Positions 1 through 5,529 of a stretch of 6,468 nt of DNA are shown here, one piece after another. The stretch is from CAYFNF01 sp964344485 (GTDB lineage Bacteria; Patescibacteriota; Patescibacteriia; UBA9570; XYC2-FULL-38-9), in the NCBI GenBank assembly GCA_964344485.1, contig CAYFNF010000016.1, positions 1 to 6,468 of the forward strand. Reading direction: 5' to 3'. The notes beneath the pieces are model-generated. The model was not told the origin of the DNA and did not search any database. It saw only the letters and a program-made list of their open reading frames with translations. The position numbers and the translations under genes were made by a program. Position 1 is the stretch's first letter. Every line of letters begins with the position of its first letter.

Positions 1-528
1 GCGCAGCCAGATATGGGCGGCGATATTCACCGGGATCAACTGGGCCGGCACCACTGTGACGCGATCGGTCAAAAGCCGAACAGCGGGATCGGCAAGGCGA
101 TCCTGAACTTTGTTCAACAGAACCTCATCGGCATTGCCATCAAACAGTACCGCCACCCGTACCAGTCCAGGATCGGGACTGGCGGCATAGGCTCCCTGGA
201 TGGCGGGATCGACGCTCAGGGCATGGAATCTGTAATAGTCAACACTCCCCGGCGACCAGCCCCGTATATTGGCCTGGAGTCGCTCGCGGAACGGCTTATC
301 GGCCTCGTTGGAAAAAGCACGCTCCACCCCCAGTTTGGCCTGGGAGTCAAAGATGCCGGCGATGCGGGTCCGTTCGGCGGACACCGCTTTTTCAGCCGCC
401 ATGCGCGATGCGTCCAACGACTCCGTGGAATTGACTTTCTCGGACCGGGTTTTAACCTGGTCCACATCGGCATCCACGGTGTCGATCTCTTCATTGGCCC
501 TCTCACCTTTTTCTTGCTCGGTATCCAT
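1..528 (-). CDS. Phage baseplate J-like protein, 3'-truncated by window edge, probably a chimeric prophage remnant
   Basis: The frame is open from the ATG at 528 down to the left edge (176 codons, no stop). Residues ~78-176 read like the core and C-terminal half of the phage baseplate assembly protein J family (P2 gpJ type): FRERLQ, then YYRFHALSVDPAI, then SPDPGLVRVAVL, then LLTDRVTVVPA. In phages this protein builds the wedge of the contractile-tail baseplate. Residues 1-~72 do not look like a gpJ N-terminus. They are highly acidic and end in AERTRIAGIFDS, a pattern I associate with the linker of phage S49/ClpP-type head-maturation proteases (recalled, not searched). The start is supported by AAGGAAAG (reverse complement of 535-542), 6 nt before the ATG. 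The gene diverges from the recombinase module with only 22 nt between starts. Confidence is good for the frame and the gpJ similarity, lower for the origin of the N-terminus. Confidence 0.62.
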   Translation of the reverse strand, partial: MDTEQEKGERANEEIDTVDADVDQVKTRSEKVNSTESLDASRMAAEKAVSAERTRIAGIFDSQAKLGVERAFSNEADKPFRERLQANIRGWSPGSVDYYRFHALSVDPAIQGAYAASPDPGLVRVAVLFDGNADEVLLNKVQDRLADPAVRLLTDRVTVVPAQLIPVNIAAHIWLR

Positions 529-534
529 GGTTTG

Positions 535-542
535 CTTTCCTT
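535..542 (-). promoter_or_regulatory. Ribosome binding site of the phage-like gene
   Basis: The minus strand reads AAGGAAAG here, 6 nt before the ATG at 528. It favours this start over the ATG at 545, which opens a different, basic and low-complexity frame that looks like a shadow. Confidence 0.5.
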
Positions 543-550
543 CATTGGGG

Positions 551-730
551 ATGACCGCCGATCAGCGCCTGAATGAGGTAGCTGCCATCCTGGCTGCCGG
601 CATCTTGCGCCTGCAGCGCAAACGCATAGAAAAACATGGAAAAACAGAGAGTTCTTTCCTGGATATCGGCCACCGAATGAGCCCTTATGAAGTCAGTGCA
701 ACCGACTGTTCTGGAAGGAGAAATTCATGA
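551..730 (+). CDS. Small hypothetical protein at the head of the recombinase module (59 aa)
   Basis: The ATG at 551 opens a 59-codon frame starting MTADQRLNEVAAILAAGILRL and ending in TGA at 728-730, which overlaps the ATG of the next gene as ATGA. Short proteins with an opening like M-T-x-x-Q-R-L-(D/N)-E-(V/I)-A-x-I-L-A-x-G are, from memory, commonly encoded just ahead of DUF2924 and serine recombinase genes. Their function is unknown. The first ~22 residues should form an amphipathic helix, followed by a basic stretch RKRIEK and a polar tail. Upstream there is only a weak GGGG directly before the ATG, so initiation is not well explained. The same strand holds a longer open frame from 269, but its N-terminal part is antisense to the phage-like gene and is not protein-like. 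Existence is fairly likely; function unknown. Confidence 0.6.
   Translation: MTADQRLNEVAAILAAGILRLQRKRIEKHGKTESSFLDIGHRMSPYEVSATDCSGRRNS
715..720 (+). promoter_or_regulatory. Ribosome binding site of the DUF2924 gene
   Basis: AAGGAG lies 6 nt before the ATG at 727. It is strong and correctly spaced, and sits inside the last codons of the 59-residue gene, so the DUF2924 gene can both initiate on its own and be coupled to its upstream neighbour. Confidence 0.65.
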
Positions 731-1161
731 ACGTACTGGCTCAGATCGCCGCTTTGCCCGGGAAAAACACCCGGGAATTGAATCAGCTTTGGCGGCAACT
801 GTTCAATACCGACCCGCCACAGGCGGGAAAGCAATATCTGGTACGCCGTCTGGCCTACCGGCTTCAGGAGTTGGCCCATGGGGGATTGAATCCATCGGCC
901 AGGATCATCCTGGATGGACTCGCCAAGGGGGATCCCAAGGAAACCGGAGTCGCCACCCGGCATGAAACGGCGCTACCCGCTCCTGGAGCGCGGCTGATTC
1001 GGGAATGGCAAGGCGTTGAGCATGTGGTGACGGTCCTCGATGCGGGATTCGAATACCAGGGGCGGCCCTACAAAAGCCTCTCCGGGGTGGCCAAAGCCAT
1101 CACCGGCACCCACTGGTCCGGGCCGCTCTTTTTCGGCCTCAAGAAGGGAGGGAAAGGATGA
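727..1161 (+). CDS. DUF2924 domain protein of the serine recombinase module (144 aa)
   Basis: This 144-residue protein is typical in length for DUF2924 proteins. The N-terminal half (residues ~1-65) is helical, with LNQLWRQLF and a basic YLVRRLAYRLQEL stretch. The C-terminal half (residues ~87-139) has the family's recognisable pattern: GARLIREWQGVEHVVTVLDAG, then FEYQGRPYKSLSGVAKAITG and THWSGPLFFGL. The biochemical role of DUF2924 is not established to my knowledge. It is regularly encoded directly upstream of a large serine recombinase, so an accessory role in recombination or DNA binding is inferred from context and from the small basic fold. The gene overlaps both neighbours by ATGA (727-730 and 1158-1161), which suggests translational coupling and a fixed ratio of products. 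Codon use and reading frame look intact. Confidence 0.85.
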   Translation: MNVLAQIAALPGKNTRELNQLWRQLFNTDPPQAGKQYLVRRLAYRLQELAHGGLNPSARIILDGLAKGDPKETGVATRHETALPAPGARLIREWQGVEHVVTVLDAGFEYQGRPYKSLSGVAKAITGTHWSGPLFFGLKKGGKG

Positions 1162-2527
1162 ACGGCAAAACCCAGACCGTCCAACCCAAGATTCTCTGTG
1201 CGGTCTACACCCGCAAATCCACCGACGAAGGGCTGGACCAGGAATTTAACTCCCTGGAAGCGCAACNNNNNNNNNNAGTCGTGCATTTCCTACATCGCCA
1301 GCCAGAAGGCGGCTGGGTGGATTCAGGTTGGAGACCATTACGACGATCCCGCCTATTCCGGCGGCACCATGAACCGGCCCGCCTTGCAGCGGCTTATAAC
1401 CGACATCGAGGAGGGCCGGGTCAACTGCGTGGTGGTTTACAAAATAGACCGTCTTTCCCGCTCCCTGGCCGACTTCACCCGGCTGATGGAGGTCTTCGAA
1501 CGCCATGACGCCACCTTTGTTTCCGTCACCCAGTCCTTTAACACCACCACTTCCATGGGGCGGTTGACGCTCAACATCCTTCTGAGCTTCGCCCAGTTCG
1601 AACGTGAAAATTCGGCTGATCGGATCCGGGACAAATTTGCGACCTCCCGCCGCAAGGGGCTTTGGATGGGCGGCCACCCCCCGCTGGGGTATNNNNNNNN
1701 NNGACGTACGCGACCGGGAACTGGTAGTCAACAAGGAAGAGGCGGATCAGGTGCGCACCATCTTCCGTCGGTTCTACGAATGCGGGTCACCCACCCAGGT
1801 GATCGACGATCTTCGCACCGCCGATATCAGCAACAAGAGTTGGACTACCCGAACTGGCATCTGCCGGGAGGGCAAGCCCATCCATAAGGCGTCGCTATAC
1901 CGCATCCTCAAGAACCGGGTCTACCTGGGCGAGGTGGTCTACAAGAATGAGGTGTTCCTCGGCAAACACAAATCCATCATCCCCCAGGATCTCTGGGACC
2001 GGGTTCATGCCCTGATCGCTGAGCACCGCCAGGACCGATCCACCTTGCCCAGGGGGCAGACGCCGTTTCCGCTCAAGGGGCTGGTGCGCTGCGGTCACTG
2101 CGACATGTCCATGAAACCCAGCCACACCCGCAAGAAGGGGAAGGTCCAGTACCGCTACTACGTCTGCATCAACGCCGCCCGCACCAGCCACGACCGTTGT
2201 TCACTGCCCAGCGTGCCGGCGGCGGAATTGGAACGGCTGGTTCTGGATCGCTTGCGGGGAATCCTCAAGTCACCGGCGGTGGTGGCTGGGGCCATCCGGC
2301 AGGTGGTCAAGGTCGATGTGGAGATGCCAGAGGGGGAGATCATCGATCTTCTGGGGCGATTGGATCCTGTATGGGAGGAACTCTTCCCCCTGGAGCAGAA
2401 TCGGCTGTTGAAGCTTCTGGTCGAGCGAATTTCGGTCACCGCCCATGGCGTGGACATCCGGTTGCCGGTTACGGGGCTGGGAATGCTGGTCGATGAACTG
2501 ATTGCCGAAGAAAGGAGCGCCGCATGA
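1158..2527 (+). CDS. Large serine recombinase (resolvase/invertase type with recombinase and zinc-ribbon domains), interrupted by two N runs
   Basis: This site-specific DNA recombinase uses a serine nucleophile to cut and rejoin DNA through a 5'-phosphoserine link. The ATG at 1158 follows GGGAGGGAAAGG and overlaps the DUF2924 stop. The catalytic domain starts with AVYTRKSTDEG, where Ser21 is the expected nucleophile beside Arg19. It continues after the first N run with YDDPAYSGGTMNRPALQRL, VVVYKIDRLSRSLADF (conserved DRLSR), FNTTTSMGRLTLNILLSFAQ and FERE. After the second N run come a recombinase domain (EADQVRTIFRRFYECGS, ASLYRILKNRVYLGEV) and a zinc ribbon with CGHC near 2090-2102, then YYVC and a further Cys at DRC. 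The tail (LDPVWEELFPLEQNRLLKLLVERI) is usual for this subfamily. The pieces lie in three frames, but removing the placeholder Ns gives one continuous protein of about 450 residues with no stop, so I regard it as intact. The stop TGA at 2525-2527 overlaps the next ATG. Confidence 0.9.
1267..1276. other. Assembly gap (10 N), placeholder length
   Basis: The codon before the gap is CAA (Gln) followed by a lone C. After the gap, AG completes a codon before TCG TGC ATT. Family proteins usually read Q-R-E-x-C here, so the smallest filling is three bases (C|GNG|AG). The true length must be a multiple of three to keep the frame, so ten is not the real size. Confidence 0.9.
1693..1702. other. Assembly gap (10 N), placeholder length, possibly zero-length
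   Basis: The left side ends on a complete codon TAT (PPLGY) and the right side begins on a complete codon GAC (DVRDRELVVN). Family members usually read PPLGYDV-DR-LV without anything between. The real missing length is a multiple of three and may be zero. Confidence 0.9.
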
Positions 2528-2946
2528 GCGCCACGCTTTGCGAAAATGGAACCACCCTCAACATCCACATCCCCTGGAGGCTCCGCCGCCGAGGGGGGAA
2601 GAAGGTGATCGTCACGCCGGATGGACGGACCGTCGAACCCGGCGCGGGTCCAGCCATGCCCGATGATCCCGTGATCCGGGCCCTGGCCAGGGCGCGCCGG
2701 TGGCAGCTCATGCTGGAGAGCGGCGAGGTGTCTACCATCAAGGAGTTGGCCGAGAAGGAAGGCGTGGACAACTCCCTCATGGCCCGAACCCTGCGTCTCA
2801 ACAGCTTGGCGCCGGCCATTGTCGAGTCCATCCTCGACGGTTCCTATCCAGACACCATCAGCCTGGAGTCCCTTCGCAAGCCCATTCCTTTGGAGTGGGA
2901 TAGTCAAATGAAGACGTTTTTTCTCAATCAGTTGGTCCACCAGTGA
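2524..2946 (+). CDS. Helix-turn-helix protein downstream of the serine recombinase (140 aa)
   Basis: Residues ~68-106 form a putative DNA-binding HTH: STIKELAEKEGVDNSLMAR followed by TLRLNSLAPAIVESILDG. This resembles the ParB/KorB-like HTH of small proteins often encoded after DUF2924-associated recombinases. The N-terminal part has a short beta-rich stretch (TLNIHIPWRLRRRGGKKVIV) and a Pro/Gly linker; residues 49-63 are basic. The C-terminus PIPLEWDSQMK matches the usual end of such proteins, so the gene looks full length. It overlaps the recombinase stop by ATGA. Inferred role: DNA-binding accessory factor or regulator of the recombinase; no target is visible. Its last 23 nt (2924-2946) overlap, tail to tail, the end of the ArsR-rhodanese gene on the other strand. 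Confidence 0.8.
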   Translation: MSATLCENGTTLNIHIPWRLRRRGGKKVIVTPDGRTVEPGAGPAMPDDPVIRALARARRWQLMLESGEVSTIKELAEKEGVDNSLMARTLRLNSLAPAIVESILDGSYPDTISLESLRKPIPLEWDSQMKTFFLNQLVHQ

Positions 2947-3610
2947 TGTTCCCCTCCACCGGCAAACCGGCCAGCCTCCACTCGGGTAAACCATCCTGCA
3001 ACCGGCGCGCCTTGATGCCCCGGGCGCGGAGCCGGGCCACGGCGTCGAAGGCCAGCACGCACCACGGTCCCCGGCAGTAGGCCACCACCTCCTGGCCGGC
3101 GGGCAGCAGGGCCAGGTTGGCCTCCAGATCCTTCAGGGGGATGTTGACCGCCCCCGGCAGGTGGCCGGCGGAATATTCCTCCTCGGGCCGCACGTCCAGC
3201 ACCGTGACCGATCCCTCCCTTGCCAATTCCAGCAGTTCCCGGGCGGGGATGGGGTCCATGGCGTCCCGGCTGGTCAGGTAGAGGGCGATCAGCTTTTCGA
3301 TGTCGGCCAGATGATCTTCGGCCAATTCCCGCATCACCGCCAGCAGCGCCACCACGCGCCCGTCCGCCAACCGGTAATGAATCCGCTGCCCCTCCCGGCG
3401 GGTCTCCACCAAACCTGCCTGACGCAGGATCTGCAGATGCTGGGAAGTGTTGGCCACGGTGAGCTTCGACACCTGGGCCAGGGCCTCCACGGAGCGCTCC
3501 CCCTGGGCCAGGAACTCCAGCAGCTCCAGGCGGTGGCCATGGGCCAGCGCTTTGCCGATCCGGGCCAACTGCTCGAAGATCAGGGATTTGAAGGGTTTCG
3601 CGGTGCCCAT
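2924..3610 (-). CDS. ArsR-family transcriptional repressor fused to a rhodanese domain (228 aa)
   Basis: Residues ~10-90 are a winged HTH of the ArsR/SmtB type: ARIGKALAHGHRLELLEFL, then LTVANTSQHLQILRQAGLVE with the recognition helix near 52-66, and a wing RREGQRIHYRL. Residues ~122-220 are a single rhodanese domain: VTVLDVRPEEEYSAGHLPGA, INIPLKDL-type strand, and active-site loop YCRGPWC (Cys179, Cys184) followed by a DGLPEW motif. The ArsR part has no cysteine, so the metal-thiolate sites of classic ArsR/SmtB proteins are absent. Sensing more likely uses the rhodanese cysteines, for example by persulfidation; this is an inference. The start at 3610 is preferred because GAGGT lies 5 nt upstream and the fold begins right after it. 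A start at 3745 would add residues antisense to the methyltransferase and run through the promoter. The gene is divergent from the methyltransferase, and the intergenic palindrome at 3626-3644 is its likely autoregulatory operator. Confidence 0.88.
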   Translation of the reverse strand: MGTAKPFKSLIFEQLARIGKALAHGHRLELLEFLAQGERSVEALAQVSKLTVANTSQHLQILRQAGLVETRREGQRIHYRLADGRVVALLAVMRELAEDHLADIEKLIALYLTSRDAMDPIPARELLELAREGSVTVLDVRPEEEYSAGHLPGAVNIPLKDLEANLALLPAGQEVVAYCRGPWCVLAFDAVARLRARGIKARRLQDGLPEWRLAGLPVEGNITGGPTD

Positions 3611-3615
3611 GACAT

Positions 3616-3620
3616 ACCTC
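3616..3620 (-). promoter_or_regulatory. Ribosome binding site fixing the ArsR-rhodanese start
   Basis: The minus strand reads GAGGT, 5 nt before the ATG at 3610. No comparable site precedes the in-frame ATG at 3745. Confidence 0.55.
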
Positions 3621-3625
3621 GTGCG

Positions 3626-3644
3626 TTCAACTACTCTATTGAAT
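3626..3644. promoter_or_regulatory. Candidate ArsR-rhodanese operator 1 (divergent promoter region)
   Basis: The sequence is TTCAACTACTCTATTGAAT, an imperfect palindrome with TTCAA and TTGAA arms separated by 8 nt. Outside it, GTTCA (3625-3629) and TGAAC (3644-3648) are also complementary. It lies 16 nt before the ArsR-rhodanese ATG, where a repressor would block transcription of that gene and possibly the divergent methyltransferase. It matches the second site at 4387-4405 in 16 of 19 positions. The palindrome and the match are seen directly; binding is inferred. Confidence 0.6.
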
Positions 3645-3702
3645 GAACGTACCACACCCCGGATCGGTCGCCAACCCGTTCTTTCCGTCAACAGTGGCTG
3701 CC

Positions 3703-4365
3703 ATGGAACACCCCGAACGCTACGAGGCTTGGTACCGGACGCCACGCGGCGCTTGGATCGCCGAGCGGGAATTCCGGCTGATCCGGCTCCTTCTTGGTTC
3801 CGACGCCACGGGTTCCCTCCTGGACGTGGGGTGCGGCACGGGTCATTTCACCCGCCGGTTCCGGGAGGCCGGATTCGCTGTTACCGGCCTGGACATGGAT
3901 CCAAACGCCCTGGCGTTCGCCGCATCCCACTCACCCGGTGCGGCTCTGGCACAGGGGTCCGCTCTGGCGCTCCCCTTTGCCGACAGGGCATTCGACCACG
4001 TCATCGCCATCACCAGCCTCTGTTTCATCAAGCCTCCCCAGCAGGCTCTGGGAGAAATGCTCCGCGTGGGCCGCCGCCATGTCGTTCTGGGGTTGCTCAA
4101 CCGCCACAGTCTGCTCCATCGGACCAAGCGGCAACAGGGAAGCTACCGGGATGCCCGCTGGGACGCTGCTTCGGATGTGACCGCCTGGTTCCGCGCCCTG
4201 CCGTCCGACGTCACCGAGGGGTGGCGTATCACGGCCCGCCAGTCCGCCCTGTTTCTTCCCGATCCCTATCCGCAGGGACGGTGGATCGAGCCTCTGGTTT
4301 CCAGTCGCCTGCCGTGGGGCGGATTTCTGGCCGTCCGCTTCACCCGGATGGCAAATGGCGATTGA
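3703..4365 (+). CDS. Class I SAM-dependent methyltransferase (220 aa)
   Basis: A Rossmann-fold methyltransferase of the Methyltransf_11 kind. Motif I is LLDVGCGTGHFTRRF (residues 39-53, with the D-x-G-x-G-x-G loop at 41-47). The SAM ribose-binding acid is probably Asp64 in VTGLDMDP. The next strands read ALALPFADRAFDHVIAITSL and EMLRVGRRHVVLGLLNR. The opening RYEAWYRTPRGAWIAERE is common in small methyltransferases that start near this point. The substrate cannot be read from sequence: small molecule, lipid or thiol are all possible. The start is uncertain. An in-frame ATG at 3643 adds 20 residues but sits inside the operator region and has no ribosome binding site. The ATG at 3703 also lacks a clear one but fits the family length. 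The gene is divergent from the ArsR-rhodanese repressor and ends 63 nt before the desaturase start. Confidence 0.82.
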   Translation: MEHPERYEAWYRTPRGAWIAEREFRLIRLLLGSDATGSLLDVGCGTGHFTRRFREAGFAVTGLDMDPNALAFAASHSPGAALAQGSALALPFADRAFDHVIAITSLCFIKPPQQALGEMLRVGRRHVVLGLLNRHSLLHRTKRQQGSYRDARWDAASDVTAWFRALPSDVTEGWRITARQSALFLPDPYPQGRWIEPLVSSRLPWGGFLAVRFTRMANGD

Positions 4366-4390
4366 CGACGCTCCAGTTTTCATGTATTCA
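4362..4390 (+). promoter_or_regulatory. Possible promoter of the desaturase operon
   Basis: TTGACG at 4362-4367 matches the sigma-70 -35 consensus in five of six bases. With a 17-nt spacer the -10 position would be TATTCA at 4385-4390, which is a weak match. An alternative -10 is TATAGA at 4405-4410, without a good -35. Either choice would be overlapped or flanked by the palindrome at 4387-4405, as expected for repression. This is a tentative call. Confidence 0.3.
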
Positions 4391-4405
4391 AGTGATCTAT
4401 TGAAT
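4387..4405. promoter_or_regulatory. Candidate ArsR-rhodanese operator 2 (in front of the desaturase operon)
   Basis: The sequence is TTCAAGTGATCTATTGAAT. Extended by the flanking bases it has perfect 7-nt arms, TATTCAA (4385-4391) and TTGAATA (4400-4406), around an 8-nt centre. It differs from operator 1 at only three central positions. It lies in the 63-nt gap between the methyltransferase stop and the GTG at 4429, the only intergenic gap ahead of the desaturase, DsrE and TVP38 genes. ArsR/SmtB proteins typically bind AT-rich inverted repeats of about this size; that this protein binds here is inferred. Confidence 0.65.
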
Positions 4406-4417
4406 ATAGATCTTGAA

Positions 4418-4422
4418 AGGAG
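4418..4422 (+). promoter_or_regulatory. Ribosome binding site selecting a GTG start
   Basis: AGGAG lies 6 nt before the GTG at 4429. The next in-frame ATG, at 4438, would be 15 nt away, too far for this site, so GTG is the better start. Confidence 0.6.
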
Positions 4423-4428
4423 CGCGCC

Positions 4429-5529
4429 GTGGAAACGATGCTGCTGGAACAGGAGAAATTCATCCGCCTCGGGTTTTTCTTCGGGGTGTTCGCCCTGGTG
4501 GCCCTGTGGGAGTTGGCCGCGCCACGGCGGCAACTGACCGTTCCCAAGACCGGACGCTGGGTGGCCAACATCGGCGTGGTGGTTCTGAACACCGTCCTGT
4601 TGCGGCTGCTTTTCCCCACCGCCGCCGTGGGGCTGGCCCTGGCCGGCGAGGCCAATGGCTGGGGCCTGCTCAATAATCTGGAGATATCCCCCTGGCTGGC
4701 CGCCCTGATCGGCGTGGTGACGCTGGACTTCGCAATTTATGTCCAGCACGTCCTGTTCCATGCCGTGCCCACCCTGTGGCGGCTGCACCGAATGCACCAC
4801 GCCGATCTGGATTACGACCTCACCACCGGGGCCCGCTTCCATCCCATCGAGATCATCCTCTCCATGGGCATCAAGCTGGCGATGGTGATGGCCCTGGGTC
4901 CGCCCGCCGTGGCGGTGCTGGTCTTCGAGGTGCTGCTCAACGCCACCGCCATGTTCAACCACGGCAACGTCCGCATTCCCGAGGGGATCGACCGGGTTGT
5001 GCGCTGGTTCGTGGTCACTCCGGACATGCACCGGGTCCATCATTCGGTCCATGCGCCCCTGGCCAACTCCAATTTCGGCTTCAACCTGCCCTGGTGGGAC
5101 CGCCTCATGGGCACCTACGTGGCCCAACCGCCGGAGGGGCATGTGGAAATGGAGATCGGCCTGGATGAATTCCGGGATCCCAAACAGGTGGACGCCCTTC
5201 CCGGCATGTTGAAACTGCCCTTCGTCCGTCATCTGGGCGAATACACCATCAACCGGCGGTGTAGGAAGTCCGGGCGGAAAGCATGGACCATACCCTCAAC
5301 CGATTTGCGACAAGGAGAACGACTCCATGAAGGGGAAGATGAAGGCTTTGTTGATTGCGCTGATTTTTCTTGCCGCCCCGGGCATGGTCCTGGCGGAAGG
5401 CCAACCAGCGACCCTGAACGATGCCGATGCCCTGAAGGGCGTGACCGAAGGCAAGGTGGTCTTCGACATCGGCATGGGCAACGCGGCGACCCTGCCGCTC
5501 TATCTCAAGGTGATCGGCATGACTCATGA
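4429..5529 (+). CDS. Sterol desaturase / fatty acid hydroxylase family membrane protein, with probable 3' frameshift
   Basis: A di-iron membrane enzyme of the fatty acid hydroxylase superfamily, which hydroxylates or desaturates lipid acyl chains or related substrates using O2. The histidine clusters are all present: H107-x3-H111 (HVLFH), H120-x2-HH (HRMHH, 120-124), H138 (RFHPIE), H178 (FNHGN) and H201-x2-HH (HRVHH, 201-205). Hydrophobic segments lie near residues 13-28, 47-71, 88-105 and 145-170. Start is GTG at 4429, set by AGGAG 6 nt upstream. The family fold should end near residue 277 (LGEYTINRR). Instead the frame continues for ~89 Arg/Gly-rich codons to 5529, overlapping the DsrE gene by 203 nt in another frame; this tail is not protein-like. 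A TAG at 5262-5264 would come into frame if one base were missing upstream, so the true protein is probably ~277 residues. The substrate is unknown. Confidence 0.85.
   Translation: METMLLEQEKFIRLGFFFGVFALVALWELAAPRRQLTVPKTGRWVANIGVVVLNTVLLRLLFPTAAVGLALAGEANGWGLLNNLEISPWLAALIGVVTLDFAIYVQHVLFHAVPTLWRLHRMHHADLDYDLTTGARFHPIEIILSMGIKLAMVMALGPPAVAVLVFEVLLNATAMFNHGNVRIPEGIDRVVRWFVVTPDMHRVHHSVHAPLANSNFGFNLPWWDRLMGTYVAQPPEGHVEMEIGLDEFRDPKQVDALPGMLKLPFVRHLGEYTINRRCRKSGRKAWTIPSTDLRQGERLHEGEDEGFVDCADFSCRPGHGPGGRPTSDPERCRCPEGRDRRQGGLRHRHGQRGDPAALSQGDRHDS

Noticed and set aside
13..576. A 187-codon plus-strand open frame over the left edge
   Set aside because: It is antisense to the phage baseplate-like frame, which has recognisable family motifs and a ribosome binding site; the plus-strand product has no recognisable domain.
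605..621. Hairpin TTGCGC-CTGCA-GCGCAA as a terminator
   Set aside because: Perfect 6-nt arms, but it is inside the 59-aa gene and no T run follows on either strand.
2158..2994. A 278-codon minus-strand open frame
   Set aside because: It is antisense to the recombinase C-terminus and the HTH gene, both of which have clear family motifs.
3643..3702. Upstream ATG giving a 20-residue longer methyltransferase
   Set aside because: It lies within the operator region, has no ribosome binding site, and the added residues are not typical of the family. It cannot be fully excluded because 3703 also lacks a good site.
3931..5232. A 433-codon minus-strand open frame
   Set aside because: It spans the methyltransferase, the operator gap and the desaturase in antisense, is rich in His/Gln/Gly, and shows no domain; a GC-rich shadow frame.
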